Part shown: in pieces, positions 41,163 through 50,156 of the stretch | Layout of the letters: each line of letters begins with the position of its first letter | How positions within the stretch are numbered: the first letter of the stretch is position 1 | NCBI GenBank assembly: GCA_022844275.1 | Contig: JALHMB010000009.1 | Coordinates: forward strand, 1 to 64,000 | From: Hyphomicrobiaceae bacterium | Lineage (GTDB): Bacteria > Pseudomonadota > Alphaproteobacteria > Rhizobiales > Hyphomicrobiaceae | Direction of reading: 5' to 3' | DNA: 64,000 bases | Position numbers and translations under genes: made by a program | The notes under the pieces: generated by a model | Told to the model about the DNA's origin: nothing | Database searches by the model: none | Seen by the model: the letters and a program-made list of their open reading frames with translations, nothing else

Positions 41163-41287
41163 GATCAAGTCTCCTCTGAGATCTGGTGAAGCTTGGTATG
41201 GAACGCTTCACCTTGACCGGCGCCTTGCGCCGGTGGAGAGAAGACTGACACAGGCCGTTTTCATGGTGATTTCTCTTCGGTGTCATT

Positions 41288-42640
41288 TTATTTCTCGACG
41301 ATGCTCGATTGCCGCGTATCCGGAAGCGAGACGAGCACCCGCAGTCCACCCGACGGGGCATCGTGCAACGTCACGTCGCCTCCATGACCTCGGATGATGG
41401 TACGGGCGACAGTTAGCCCGAGCCCTGTGCCCCCGGTTTCGCGATTGCGCGAACTCTCAAGGCGATAGAACGGCGCAAACACCGCCTCCCGTTGGTCGGC
41501 CGGTATTCCCGGGCCATCGTCGTCGATCACAATGTCCGTGGCACCCCCATTTCGAGCGAGAGCAACTCGCACCTGTCGACCGAAGTTCGCAGCGTTCGCA
41601 ATGAGGTTGTTGAATGCGCGCTTCAGTGAAAGATGGCGACCGCGCAACACGACTTTGCTTTCCGAGGTGAATGTGGCGGCGTGGCCAAGATCGACCAAGT
41701 CGTCACATATGCTCTCGAGAATGGCGTTGAGTTCGACGTCCCTGACGGCCTCGCCGACTTGATCGCCCTTGATGAACTGGAGGGTGGAATCGATCATCAT
41801 TAGCATTTCGTGGAGGTCGGCATCGATATGCCCGCGCAGTTCAGTGCTCTCGATGTCTTCGATGCGAAGCTGGGCCCGAGTGAGCGGCGTCTTGAGATCA
41901 TGGGAGATTGCCGCCAGCATCAGCGTGCGATCGTCGACGAGGCGCTTCACGCGTTGCTGCAGTCCATTGAATGCGGTGGCCAGGTCACGAACTTCGCGAG
42001 GACCAGAGACAGCAATTGGATGCGGCTCGGCATTCACATAGAGCTGCTGGGCCGCCGCAGCACACTGCCGAATCGGCCGCGTGACGGACCTAAGAACGAC
42101 GATCAAGAGCACGATCACGCCGAGTGCCATCAGGCTGGTAGAGAGCACGATGTTCGTCAGGGTGGCGCGCGTACCGGAAAGTTTCGTCAAACTGAAGTTT
42201 GTCCAACTGGCATCGGCAAGCTTCATTGATACTAGTACAAGGTGCGGATCGTCTGTCCGACCGCTGATCTCGCTGGGTACGCCGACACGTAAACCCTCAG
42301 TGCCTAGTTCAGGTGCCAGCTCTAGGAGGCGACGTCTGAGCCCGCGCGAAATTTCCTCGTCGCGCGTGTTCTCCACCGTGAGCGGGACATTGCTCCAGTG
42401 CACTTCGATTGGGCCACCCGACAGGGAGTGCGCGGTCTTCTCGCGCTCGGTGGGCGGGAGGCTGGCGAGCGCACGTTTGATCGTGACCAGACGCTCTGCA
42501 AGCCGGATCTCGTTGGTGAGGTCGACCTCGCTATCGACGCCGATCTGATACGCACAGATGCTGATCGCGTGGAACACGAGGAACCCGACAAGAAGGACCG
42601 CGATGGTACGGCCAGCGATCGTGTCGGGGATGAGTTTCAT
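41288..42640 (-). CDS. Sensor histidine kinase
   Basis: A 450-residue inner-membrane kinase: helix 1 at 11-31, a periplasmic sensor of about 125 residues, helix 2 at 163-185, HAMP, then the HisKA box LAAISHDLKTPLTRAQLR with H247, the N box AFNNLIANAANF, G1 DDDGPGIP and G2 GGTGLGLTVARTI. It ends 125 bp before the small exported gene. It pairs with the OmpR-type regulator upstream (17 bp gap). By position in the cus cluster it probably senses periplasmic Cu(I)/Ag(I), like CusS, but its sensor loop has few Met or His residues, so the signal may differ. Confidence 0.92.
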   Translation of the reverse strand: MKLIPDTIAGRTIAVLLVGFLVFHAISICAYQIGVDSEVDLTNEIRLAERLVTIKRALASLPPTEREKTAHSLSGGPIEVHWSNVPLTVENTRDEEISRGLRRRLLELAPELGTEGLRVGVPSEISGRTDDPHLVLVSMKLADASWTNFSLTKLSGTRATLTNIVLSTSLMALGVIVLLIVVLRSVTRPIRQCAAAAQQLYVNAEPHPIAVSGPREVRDLATAFNGLQQRVKRLVDDRTLMLAAISHDLKTPLTRAQLRIEDIESTELRGHIDADLHEMLMMIDSTLQFIKGDQVGEAVRDVELNAILESICDDLVDLGHAATFTSESKVVLRGRHLSLKRAFNNLIANAANFGRQVRVALARNGGATDIVIDDDGPGIPADQREAVFAPFYRLESSRNRETGGTGLGLTVARTIIRGHGGDVTLHDAPSGGLRVLVSLPDTRQSSIVEK

Positions 42641-42657
42641 ATATCTGCGATCGAGCC

Positions 42658-43437
42658 TCAGAGCCGTGCCACATTAGCGACAAACATGTAACCGGCGCCC
42701 CGCACGGTCTTGATGATGCCCTCGGCATCCTCGCTGCCCATCTTGCGCCGGAGCCGACTGATTTGGACATCAATGCTACGATCGAAGCCCGGGACGGCGG
42801 TGCGATTGCGCGCCATGTCGAGCAACTGCTCGCGCGTCAGTACGCGCTGAGGTGCCTCGAGGAATGCGAGGAGAAGATCGTACTCGCCCGAACTCACATC
42901 GATGACGACACCATCAGGATTGGTGAGCTGGCGGCGAAGGGTATCGACGGTCCAGCCATCGAACTTGTACGTGGTTTCGGTCGATGGCTTGAGCAGGTTG
43001 GGTGACGTGTTGACCCGTCTCAACAACGCACGGATTCGCGCTAGAAGTTCACGCGAACCAAAGGGTTTGGTGAGGTAGTCGTCAGCACCCATCTCGAGAC
43101 CGAGCACACGGTCCGCCTCCTCGCTGCGGGCGGTGAGCATCAGAATTGGCACAGACGACGATTGCCGGACCTGCCGGCAGAGCTCTATACCGGAAAGTCC
43201 CGGTAGCATCACGTCGAGCACAATGAGGTCGATCTCTGTCGTTCGCAGCAGCTCGAGCATCTCTTGGCCGCCAGGGACTGCTGTCGCTCGGTACCCTTCA
43301 GCGCGCAGCAATCTCGTGACCAGCTGGCGCAACTGCGCATCGTCGTCGACGACGAGGATACGAGCGTCGGATAGGATTGTTAGCTCGATCGGCGGGTCAT
43401 CAGCATCAGATTTTGCGATGTGGCGTTCGGGCACCAT
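42658..43437 (-). CDS. OmpR-family response regulator
   Basis: 259 residues: receiver domain ARILVVDDDAQLRQLVTRLL with phospho-acceptor D75 (IVLDVMLPG), T102 and K124 (YLTKPFG), then a winged-helix DNA-binding domain (VLTREQLLDMARNR, RSIDVQISRLRRKMG, IIKTVRGAGYMF). ATG 43437 is chosen because GGAAG precedes it; GTG 43476 is an alternative giving 272 residues. It is co-transcribed with the kinase and likely activates the cus and oxidase genes on both sides. Confidence 0.92.
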   Translation of the reverse strand: MVPERHIAKSDADDPPIELTILSDARILVVDDDAQLRQLVTRLLRAEGYRATAVPGGQEMLELLRTTEIDLIVLDVMLPGLSGIELCRQVRQSSSVPILMLTARSEEADRVLGLEMGADDYLTKPFGSRELLARIRALLRRVNTSPNLLKPSTETTYKFDGWTVDTLRRQLTNPDGVVIDVSSGEYDLLLAFLEAPQRVLTREQLLDMARNRTAVPGFDRSIDVQISRLRRKMGSEDAEGIIKTVRGAGYMFVANVARL

Positions 43438-43546
43438 AGCGATCAGCTTCCAGAGTCTGGGTGTCTCGCAAGACACCTTGCGGCATAGACCTAATGTTCT
43501 ATCGCCCTGCTGCGTTCAGTGCAGGCTCCTTCGCAGTCGTCGGATC

Positions 43547-43596
43547 GCGAACTTACCCGGCGGCCATCCAATTGGGCCGCCGGGAGCGAAGTTCGC
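43547..43596 (-). terminator. Long hairpin between cusF and the regulator gene
   Basis: CCCGGCGGCC (43556-43565) pairs with GGCCGCCGGG (43575-43584), and outside it GCGAACTT (43547-43554) pairs with AAGTTCGC (43589-43596). The two stems make one long hairpin just behind the cusF stop, separating the cusC-oxidase-cupredoxin-cusF unit from the two-component genes. No T-tract follows. Confidence 0.7.
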
Positions 43597-43598
43597 CT

Positions 43599-43901
43599 CT
43601 ATTTCTTTGCTTTCTCGATCTTGCTAGCCGTGAATTGGCCATTCACTTTGTCGGCGTGAAACAATATCTTGTCGCCAGGTTTGACTTCCTTGAGCATTGC
43701 CGGGTCGCCCGCGCGCCACACCATGGTCATTGAATCCATGTCGAATTTCTTGATCGGCTCATGCTTGATGGTGAGCTTGCCCGTGTCCATGTCGACCTTC
43801 GTCACTTCACCCTTGGTCATCGCCTCGTCTGCGAACGTGGACATCGGCAGTCCGAGAGCAAGAATCGTGGCTGCGGCGGCGACTTTTAGAGCATTCTTCA
43901 T
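43599..43901 (-). CDS. cusF: CusF-like periplasmic copper-binding protein
   Basis: A 100-residue exported protein. Signal peptide to residue 24, then the CusF beta-barrel with TIKHEPIKKFDMDSMTMVW: H47, M58 and M60 match the Cu(I) ligands H36, M47 and M49 of E. coli CusF, while the capping Trp (W44) is replaced by M55. It ends with VNGQFTASKIEKAKK. CusF hands Cu(I)/Ag(I) to CusB. It is the last gene of the minus-strand cusC-MCO-cupredoxin-cusF unit. Confidence 0.92.
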   Translation of the reverse strand: MKNALKVAAAATILALGLPMSTFADEAMTKGEVTKVDMDTGKLTIKHEPIKKFDMDSMTMVWRAGDPAMLKEVKPGDKILFHADKVNGQFTASKIEKAKK

Positions 43902-43933
43902 TTGGGTCTCCTTACTTAGCTTACATCGGCGAT

Positions 43934-44440
43934 TTATTTCTTTTTCTTGGCGGATTTGGCGTCGACGACAGTGATGACGCCTTTCATGCCCGCTTCATAG
44001 TGACCTGGAATCAGGCATGCGAACTCGAAGGTCCCTACCTTTGAGAACCGCCACAGAATTTCTGATGTCTGCTTGGGTTCCGTTCGCCTTCCATTCGGAT
44101 CGTCGTGCTCCATTTCCGGGTTCTTCTGCATAGCGATCGCGTGTTTTTGGTTCTCTTCAATGCTATCGAGCAAAAACTCATGAGGCAGCTCGCCTTCATT
44201 CTTGATGATGAATTTGATCTGCTCCCCGCGCTTGACTTCGATGCGATCGGGCGTGAACGACATGCTACCGTCGCCCTCGCGTCCGACGATCACGATCGTG
44301 CGAAACGGCTTCTTCGGATTGCCCGGTTCACCCGCGTTAAAGACCGCGTGCGTATGGCCTTTCTCCCCCGGCGCCGCGAGCGATAGACCGATTGACAGAA
44401 TAAATGCCGCAACGGCCAGTCCGGACAACGCGTATCTCAT
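43934..44440 (-). CDS. Cupredoxin (plastocyanin/azurin-like)
   Basis: A 168-residue exported blue-copper protein starting MRYALSGLAVAAFILSIGLS behind AGGAGGAAGGGAGCA. Copper ligands are seen in GELPHEFLLD (His) and FACLIPGHYEAGMKG (Cys, His, Met), the type-1 site. A 25-residue insertion (EENQKHAIAMQKNPEMEHDD) adds His and Met before the second half. The tail is Lys-rich. It lies 13 bp behind the multicopper oxidase and may receive or donate electrons with it, or act as a copper carrier. Confidence 0.93.
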   Translation of the reverse strand: MRYALSGLAVAAFILSIGLSLAAPGEKGHTHAVFNAGEPGNPKKPFRTIVIVGREGDGSMSFTPDRIEVKRGEQIKFIIKNEGELPHEFLLDSIEENQKHAIAMQKNPEMEHDDPNGRRTEPKQTSEILWRFSKVGTFEFACLIPGHYEAGMKGVITVVDAKSAKKKK

Positions 44441-44453
44441 TGCTCCCTTCCTC

Positions 44454-45860
44454 CTAATGGTGCCCACGGTGCCCGCCCTTGGGCTTGACGACTTTGACCT
44501 CGGCTTTGGTCGGTACGCCACTGGCTTTCTGCGGCTCACGAAGCGGTTCCTGCAGGGCTTGCTTCGGTCCAGTGTACTCGTACGAAACCGTGCCTTCTGG
44601 ATGTTGATACCAGCCGGGATCTTTATAATCGTTCTTCGCGAGGCCTTCGCGCACCTTCACGACCGAAAACATGCCACCCATTTCGATTGCGCCGAACTGA
44701 CCAAAGCCGGTCATCATGGGTAGCGTGTTGTCGGGGAGTGCCATTTCCATCTCCCCCATCTCGGCCATGCCGGTGGAGCCCATCGCCATGTAGCCTGGCG
44801 CGACCCTCCGGATGCCCTTGACCAAGTCGCGCTTGTTAACGCCGATATAGGTCTTCACGCTGTGGCCCATGGCATTCATTGTGTGATGCGACTTGTGGCA
44901 GTGGATTGCCCAGTCTCCGGGATAGATCGCGTCAAACTCAAAAGCGCGCATCTGACCGACGGCGGCATCGACCGTGACCTCGGGCCACGAAGCCTTATCG
45001 TCGACCCAACCACCATCCGTGCAGGTGACCTTGAAGTCGTAACCGTGCATGTGAATTGGGTGGTTGGTCATCGTGAGGTTGCCGAACCGGATGCGAACCT
45101 TGTCGCCCTTGCTCGCCACGATGTGGTCGATGCCAGGAAAGGCACGGCTGTTCCAGCACCACATGTTGAAATCGAGCATGGTGTTGATCTTCGGCACATA
45201 CGAACCGGGTTCGATGTCGAAGGCGTTCAGCAGGAAGACGAAGTCTCGGTCGACACGGCGAAACTTCGGGTCCTTTGGGTGAACGACGAAGAAGCCCATC
45301 ATCCCCATCGCCATTTGAACCATTTCGTCGGCGTGCGGGTGGTACATGAAAGTCCCGCTCTTCAACAGCTGAAACTCGTAGACGAAGGTCTTGTCTACAC
45401 CAATATGAGGCTGAGTAAGTCCGCCGACACCATCCATGCCGCACGGTAGTAGCTGGCCGTGCCAGTGGATGGTCGTATGCTCCGGCAGCCTGTTGGTGAC
45501 AAATATCCGCACCTTGTCACCTTCGACCGCCTCGATCGTCGGCCCAGGCGACTGTCCGTTGTAGCCCCACAAATGTGCCTTCATACCGGGTGCGATCTCG
45601 CGCACCACGGGCTCGGCGATGAGATGGAACTCCTTCCAGTCGCCGTTCATCCGCCACGGCAGTGTCCAGCCGTTCAAGGTGACAACCGGCTGGTAGTCGG
45701 GGCCACTTGTCGGCACAAGCGGTGGCTGCATGAGCGGCGACTTTTGAATTGGTGCTTCCGGAAGACCCGCGAACTGAGCGCGACCGCTGACCGATGTGGC
45801 GGTAATCAACGCCGCGGCAGCGCCGGTCTTGCCGATGAACCCTCTACGGGTAACCGTCAT
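44454..45860 (-). CDS. Multicopper oxidase with His-rich tail (second)
   Basis: The 468-residue protein has a Tat signal (VTRRGFIGKTGAAAALITAT) and the copper motifs HWHG (132-135), HPHADEM (174-180), HPIHMHGY and HCHKSHHTMNAMGH. The last part carries a Met-rich segment (STGMAEMGEMEMALP) and a C-terminal GGHRGHH. It belongs to a different branch than the oxidase at 37325, being shorter between domains 1 and 2 and having HHTMNAMGH. Copper oxidation in the periplasm is inferred. It is 16 bp behind cusC. Confidence 0.92.
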   Translation of the reverse strand: MTVTRRGFIGKTGAAAALITATSVSGRAQFAGLPEAPIQKSPLMQPPLVPTSGPDYQPVVTLNGWTLPWRMNGDWKEFHLIAEPVVREIAPGMKAHLWGYNGQSPGPTIEAVEGDKVRIFVTNRLPEHTTIHWHGQLLPCGMDGVGGLTQPHIGVDKTFVYEFQLLKSGTFMYHPHADEMVQMAMGMMGFFVVHPKDPKFRRVDRDFVFLLNAFDIEPGSYVPKINTMLDFNMWCWNSRAFPGIDHIVASKGDKVRIRFGNLTMTNHPIHMHGYDFKVTCTDGGWVDDKASWPEVTVDAAVGQMRAFEFDAIYPGDWAIHCHKSHHTMNAMGHSVKTYIGVNKRDLVKGIRRVAPGYMAMGSTGMAEMGEMEMALPDNTLPMMTGFGQFGAIEMGGMFSVVKVREGLAKNDYKDPGWYQHPEGTVSYEYTGPKQALQEPLREPQKASGVPTKAEVKVVKPKGGHRGHH

Positions 45861-45876
45861 GTGTGTCGCTCCTCAA

Positions 45877-47406
45877 TCAATGACCGGCGCCTTCGCCGCC
45901 GCCTGCGGCAGCAACCCTGGGCCCCTCTGCGGCGCCGCCGTCAACGGCACCTCCGATGATCGCCGCCTGAAGATCGGCGGCGGCAAGGAAGTAATCTCGT
46001 TGCGCGTCGATAGCTGCGATGTTGCTCATGATGCGGGCGCGGGCATCGACGAGCAACGCGGAGAGATCCGCGATCATGGCGTTGTAGCGCAACATAGTCT
46101 CTTCGGAGATGATCTTGCGCAGCGGCAAGATTTCCTTTTGATAGTGCCGAGCGATGTCATAGCTGCCGCGGTAGCCGGCATAGGCCTCGCGCACCTCCGA
46201 TCGGATATTTATCGCCCGTTCAGCGAGGCGATGCACGGCCTGTAGATAGGTCTCCTCAGCCCTGCGCGTACGCGCCGCACCGAAATCCCAAATAGGAATC
46301 TGAATCTCCAGTTCGAGACCACGCCAACGCGTCTTCGTACGCTCGACTTCGGGATCATCCGGCGGTGGCTGCGGCGTAACAACTTTCTCCTTCTCAAAGT
46401 TACTCATCCCGGCGACTTCGAGCACATTGATGAAGCGCGTTCCCCGGGTGAGACCGTAGCTCTTGGCGAGGATATCAAGCTCCATCCGGGCGATTGCAAG
46501 GTCGATGCGCTTGTCGATGGCCTCGGCCTCGATGTCTGGCAGCGATTTGGCCCGACCAGGTAGACTCGGAAGCTTGCCTGGAACTCGTAGGCCCGCGTCC
46601 TTGCCCCAAAGACCCAGCACCCGCACAAGACGCTCACGATCAGCGCCTCGTTTGAGTTTTGCTGCCGCAAGCTGAGCGCCCAGTTCGGCATAAAATGCGT
46701 GCTCGCGCGCCTGGTCGATCTTGTTAAGGGCGCCGCTCTCCCCCAGTCGCTTGGCTACTTCGGAGGCAGATTCGGCGGCAACTTTCGCCTCTTCGAGAAA
46801 CGTCACCGTTTGGGCCGAGGCGACAGCGCGGTAGTAGGCGCGCCGGGCACTTGTTGCAGTCTTTAGGACGCTTTCGATAGTGCGGAGTTGGGCGTGCTTG
46901 AAGCGGTGGTCTGCAATGTCGCGACGTCGGGGTAGGGTCAACAGCGAAAGCACATTGACGAGCAATTGGCGCTCGACTTCCAACGCACTGCCATAGGCGG
47001 GACCGGATGCGATCGACGAGGTGAGCCGCGCGACAGAAAATGTCGGGCTTGGGGGGAGCCCAGCCTCGACACTTTCCGCCTCGCTTGTTGCAAGTTCGGC
47101 GAAGGCCGCCTGCAAGCCACGATTATTGAGAAGTGCGACCTGAACGGCCTTCTCAGCAGAGAGGCCGCTCGTAATCAGCGCGCGAATCCGGGCCGCGACT
47201 TCCGCGGCCTCGGCGTCGCTGCGGATGCGCGCGACGTCTTTGCCTAGGGCGGACGTTGTTGCGGTCTGCACCCGGCTCATGCCGCCATCGGGCGTGAAGT
47301 TCGCGCACCCACTCAACATCAGCATCAAAGCCACTGTCGCAATAGCCGACTTCGCGGCAACTCCGTTTCGACCCCCAGCAAAGCTACATCCTACTTCAGC
47401 GCTCAT
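45877..47406 (-). CDS. cusC: Outer-membrane TolC/CusC-type efflux lipoprotein
   Basis: A 509-residue protein; start ATG 47406 is chosen because it follows GGGGGGATCAAGAAC and gives a proper lipoprotein signal ending LMLMLSGCAN. The body has the two TolC-like repeats: VQVALLNNRGLQAAFAELAT, GLPPSPTFSVARLTSS, and later WRGLELEIQIPIWDFGAART, EVREAYAGYRGSYDIARHYQ. It is the outer-membrane channel for the CusBA pump. The C-terminus is a Gly/Ala-rich tail (GGAVDGGAAEGPRVAAAGGG). It heads the minus-strand copper unit. Confidence 0.9.
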   Translation of the reverse strand: MSAEVGCSFAGGRNGVAAKSAIATVALMLMLSGCANFTPDGGMSRVQTATTSALGKDVARIRSDAEAAEVAARIRALITSGLSAEKAVQVALLNNRGLQAAFAELATSEAESVEAGLPPSPTFSVARLTSSIASGPAYGSALEVERQLLVNVLSLLTLPRRRDIADHRFKHAQLRTIESVLKTATSARRAYYRAVASAQTVTFLEEAKVAAESASEVAKRLGESGALNKIDQAREHAFYAELGAQLAAAKLKRGADRERLVRVLGLWGKDAGLRVPGKLPSLPGRAKSLPDIEAEAIDKRIDLAIARMELDILAKSYGLTRGTRFINVLEVAGMSNFEKEKVVTPQPPPDDPEVERTKTRWRGLELEIQIPIWDFGAARTRRAEETYLQAVHRLAERAINIRSEVREAYAGYRGSYDIARHYQKEILPLRKIISEETMLRYNAMIADLSALLVDARARIMSNIAAIDAQRDYFLAAADLQAAIIGGAVDGGAAEGPRVAAAGGGEGAGH

Positions 47407-47507
47407 GTTCTTGATCCCCCCGGATCCGTTTCCCGAATTGTCTCCGCCGCCAGATGACCGCCAGATGGAAGCCACTTCTGGAGACATTCTTGCGCGGGTG
47501 CTGCCGC

Positions 47508-47744
47508 TCATTTCGGCCGCGGCGCGACCCTGCGGTTGATTTGATCCCAAGGCAACGGATCAACTGGACGGAAAGTCTTGGTCGCGGCAGTGACAGGCCG
47601 ATAGCCTGCCGGCGGCACGCGCTCGCGGGGATCACTCGGATCCCTCTCACCAATCACACGCGGCAACGAATGTTGACGATGGGCGTCATGCGTCCAAGCA
47701 GTCGACGGCCAAAGGAACCACAGCAGAACAAGCAATCGTCGCAT
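47508..47744 (-). CDS. Small exported hypothetical protein
   Basis: A 78-residue protein: MRRLLVLLWFLWPSTAWTHD has a signal peptide to residue 17; the mature part is HAHRQHSLPRVIG-like and Pro/Arg-rich, ending PLPWDQINRRVAPRPK. GGGAG lies upstream of ATG 47744. It is upstream of cusC by about 100 bp on the same strand, so it may begin that operon. The HDAHRQH segment could bind metal. Function unknown. Confidence 0.55.
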   Translation of the reverse strand: MRRLLVLLWFLWPSTAWTHDAHRQHSLPRVIGERDPSDPRERVPPAGYRPVTAATKTFRPVDPLPWDQINRRVAPRPK

Positions 47745-48042
47745 CGGCCAGTCATCTCCCTGTCCGCGTCGGCCTTGAAGCAACAGCGCTGGTCACGGCC
47801 GCACCTCGCTCGGCCGATCCTGCAGCCCATTCACCACACGTCCAATATAGACGAGTCGCAATTCGCGATTATTGCAGATCGGTTACAAATTGTTTCAGGC
47901 AGCGCTTCAGCGATGTCCCTTTGCCCAATTTGCCAAATGACTGAACTTGCTTGAGCAAGCGCGTTTGTCCAGCGTAGGCGGAACCTTTCTCTCTTTCGGA
48001 AGATTTAAAGTGTGACGCGCAGACGCCCACGGGAAAGTTCCT
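47745..48042. promoter_or_regulatory. Divergent intergenic region with possible CusR-type box
   Basis: About 298 bp between the divergent cusC-side operon and the DUF305 gene. TTACAAATTGTTT (47883-47895) resembles half-site spacing of CusR boxes (ACAA-n2-TTGT), which an OmpR-type regulator like that at 42658 would bind. The match is partial. Confidence 0.35.
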
Positions 48043-48525
48043 ATGACCAAGCACTATCCGATGTTCTTTGCGATGATCGCGACGTCCATGGTCGCAATGT
48101 TTGTGATGACGTATCTGAACAGCTGGGAACTCAGTCATGCCACCTGGAGCGAGACTCGCTTCTACATGGTGCTCTACATGGGCGCGGTTATGGCAATCAT
48201 CATGCTCGCGTACATGTGGGGTATGTATCCGAGTCGTGCGCTGAATCTCTCAATAGTCACGGGAGCGCTTGTGATCTTCGCTGTCGCGCTATGGCTCGTG
48301 CGGAGCCAAGTTACTGTCGGCGATACGTCCTGGATGCGTGCGATGATCCCGCATCACTCAATTGCGATACTCACGAGCAGCAGGGCGAAGTTGTTGGACT
48401 CGCGTGTACGCAAGCTGGCCGACGACATCATCAAGGCGCAAGAGCTCGAAATCGAGGAGATGAAGGCTCTAATTGCCGATTTGGAAGGCGGGCCGAAGGC
48501 AACACCGGAGCTAGATGGCAAATGA
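48043..48525 (+). CDS. DUF305 membrane protein
   Basis: A 160-residue protein with three membrane segments (MFFAMIATSMVAMFVMTYL, FYMVLYMGAVMAIIMLAYMW, SIVTGALVIFAVALWLV) followed by a helical DUF305 domain starting WMRAMIPHHSIAILTSSRAK and ending IEEMKALIADLEGG. DUF305 domains have a ferritin-like helical fold with HH and other putative metal ligands and are common in copper islands. ATG 48043 follows GGGAAAG. Probably metal-regulated from the divergent region upstream. Confidence 0.88.
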   Translation: MTKHYPMFFAMIATSMVAMFVMTYLNSWELSHATWSETRFYMVLYMGAVMAIIMLAYMWGMYPSRALNLSIVTGALVIFAVALWLVRSQVTVGDTSWMRAMIPHHSIAILTSSRAKLLDSRVRKLADDIIKAQELEIEEMKALIADLEGGPKATPELDGK

Positions 48526-48787
48526 AAGCGACTGCAACGGACGCAGAGCCGTCAGTCGCCGTCAGATGCGCAATCGGAAATTTCCTGATGAAGCACGTTT
48601 CGCATAAGAATGTGCAGAGATACAACGGTCCCTTTCGGCGTGTCCGAACAAAAGGGCGAAATCTGCGCCCATCGCCGCAGGAGCGAAGGAGTAAGTCAGG
48701 CAAATTGATCCGCGTCAATGACGAGTTCCTGCTCGTCGGAGTTTCCATGGTGTTTGAGGCAACGTCCCCCTGACTGGAGCGACATTG

Positions 48788-49276
48788 GTGCGCAAGTCGC
48801 GATACATGACTGGATGGCTGACTGTACTGGTGACGGTTGCGCTCTATGGTCTATTGACCGATTCTGTGCTCGCTCATGGCCGGCACTCGTCCGGGAGCAT
48901 CGCAGTTCAGCAAACTGAAACCACAGCAACCGATTTCGCCCAATTGGAAGGTCGTGTAGTTTCTTTTGCGACTATTCGAGGCTTGGCTTGCTCGCATGTC
49001 GCAAACTCCCCATGGGAAACCTCTTTCCAGGCACGCGTCTCGGTTGTTGCAATGTTTGCAGCTGCCGCGTGCGGCGGCTGTTGCGATGGCGCAGGCTGTC
49101 AATCTTGCCATGGCTGCTGTTACGGCATGACGGGGTGTAACGCGTCTCACAGTGCGCTGCCAGGACACAACTTGTTTGTCGGTGATGTCGGATCACGTGG
49201 GTGCGCGAGGCCCGGTCCCACTCCGGTTCTTTGCGGCCAGAATCCTACACCCGCACGCAAACCCCCTCGCGCCTGA
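48788..49276 (+). CDS. Exported Cys-rich hypothetical protein
   Basis: GTG 48788 opens a 162-residue frame with an N-terminal signal (WLTVLVTVALYGLLTDSVLA) and a mature region with a dense Cys cluster: AACGGCCDGAGCQSCHGCCY, GMTGCNASHSALPG, plus HGRHSSGS near the mature N-terminus. Cys-rich exported proteins of this kind occur in alphaproteobacterial copper and cadmium clusters and may sequester metal. There is only a modest ribosome site (TGGAG). The last 35 residues are less convincing and a frameshift is possible. Confidence 0.5.
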   Translation: MRKSRYMTGWLTVLVTVALYGLLTDSVLAHGRHSSGSIAVQQTETTATDFAQLEGRVVSFATIRGLACSHVANSPWETSFQARVSVVAMFAAAACGGCCDGAGCQSCHGCCYGMTGCNASHSALPGHNLFVGDVGSRGCARPGPTPVLCGQNPTPARKPPRA

Positions 49277-49471
49277 GGGCGGAAGCTGCCCGCAGCGGCC
49301 GATAGGTCGTGTGCTCGCAGCTCTGTTACCTAACAGATCCCCCAATTCATAAGCTGACCTCGATAGCCACTCTCAGTCTGAGAACGGGCGTTAGTGATGG
49401 CAACTGGAAATCTGGACTGCCCGGACGTGCGGCATTGTTCCGCTCCGGCAGTCTATTTGGAGAACAACACA

Positions 49472-50110
49472 ATGAAACGCGCATCGACGCTAGCGGCCTC
49501 CTTTCTGGCTGCCTCACTTATCCTCGGTGGACACGCCGCCGCACAGTCGTCACATGATCAGCATCACCCCGGTGGCGCTGCCACGACGTTGGCCCAGGCG
49601 AAGCAGATGCCGGGAGGCGGCGGCATGGGACCAGGATCCATGGGTCAAGAAGGCATGGGTCAGGGAAACATGCGCCCTGGCATGATGGGCCAAGGCGGTA
49701 TGGGTCCTGGCATGATGCAGGGTGGTATGATGCAAATGATGACCGCCAACTGTCCGATGATGGGCAACATGATGGGTGGTGGCGATATGCCGGCCTTCAC
49801 CGATGGCCGCATTGCATTCCTCAAGGCAGAGCTCGGTATAACGGACACTCAGAAAGAGGCATGGGATGCGTACGCGGAGGCATTGAAGAAGAACCTGATG
49901 GGTATGCAGGGTATGCGCGAAGCGATGATGGCCACCATGTCGACGACTGGCGCGACCGAGCGGCTTGAAGCTCACCTGGCTGCCATGGAAAGCAGGGTGG
50001 CGAGCCTCAAAGAGGTGAAGCCCGCTTTGGCGAAGCTCTACGGCGTCCTCACCGACGAGCAAAGGAAGAAGGCGGATCAGATCCTGACGGGGATGGGCTG
50101 CATGATGTGA
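49472..50110 (+). CDS. Met-rich Spy/CpxP-like periplasmic protein (second)
   Basis: A 212-residue exported protein starting MKRASTLAASFLAASLILGG behind TTGGAGAACAACACA. Signal peptide to about residue 25, then a Met/Gly/Gln repeat region (MGPGSMGQEGMGQGNMRPGM, MQGGMMQMM) with about 25 Met in 70 residues, then a helical part with ITDTQKEAWDAYAEALKKNL, and the LTxxQ-like LTDEQRKKADQILTGMG, ending CMM. Same plan as the protein at 22593 but with a different repeat, so not a recent duplicate. Cu(I)/Ag(I) binding is inferred from the Met clusters. Confidence 0.85.
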   Translation: MKRASTLAASFLAASLILGGHAAAQSSHDQHHPGGAATTLAQAKQMPGGGGMGPGSMGQEGMGQGNMRPGMMGQGGMGPGMMQGGMMQMMTANCPMMGNMMGGGDMPAFTDGRIAFLKAELGITDTQKEAWDAYAEALKKNLMGMQGMREAMMATMSTTGATERLEAHLAAMESRVASLKEVKPALAKLYGVLTDEQRKKADQILTGMGCMM

Positions 50111-50123
50111 CCTGATCCGCTCG

Positions 50124-50156
50124 CCGACGGATTTGGTCTCGCACTAGATCCGTCGG
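50124..50156 (+). terminator. Hairpin terminator behind the Spy-like gene
   Basis: CCGACGGAT (50124-50132) and ATCCGTCGG (50148-50156) form a 9-bp stem with a 15-nt loop 14 bp after the stop codon. No T-run follows. Confidence 0.6.
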
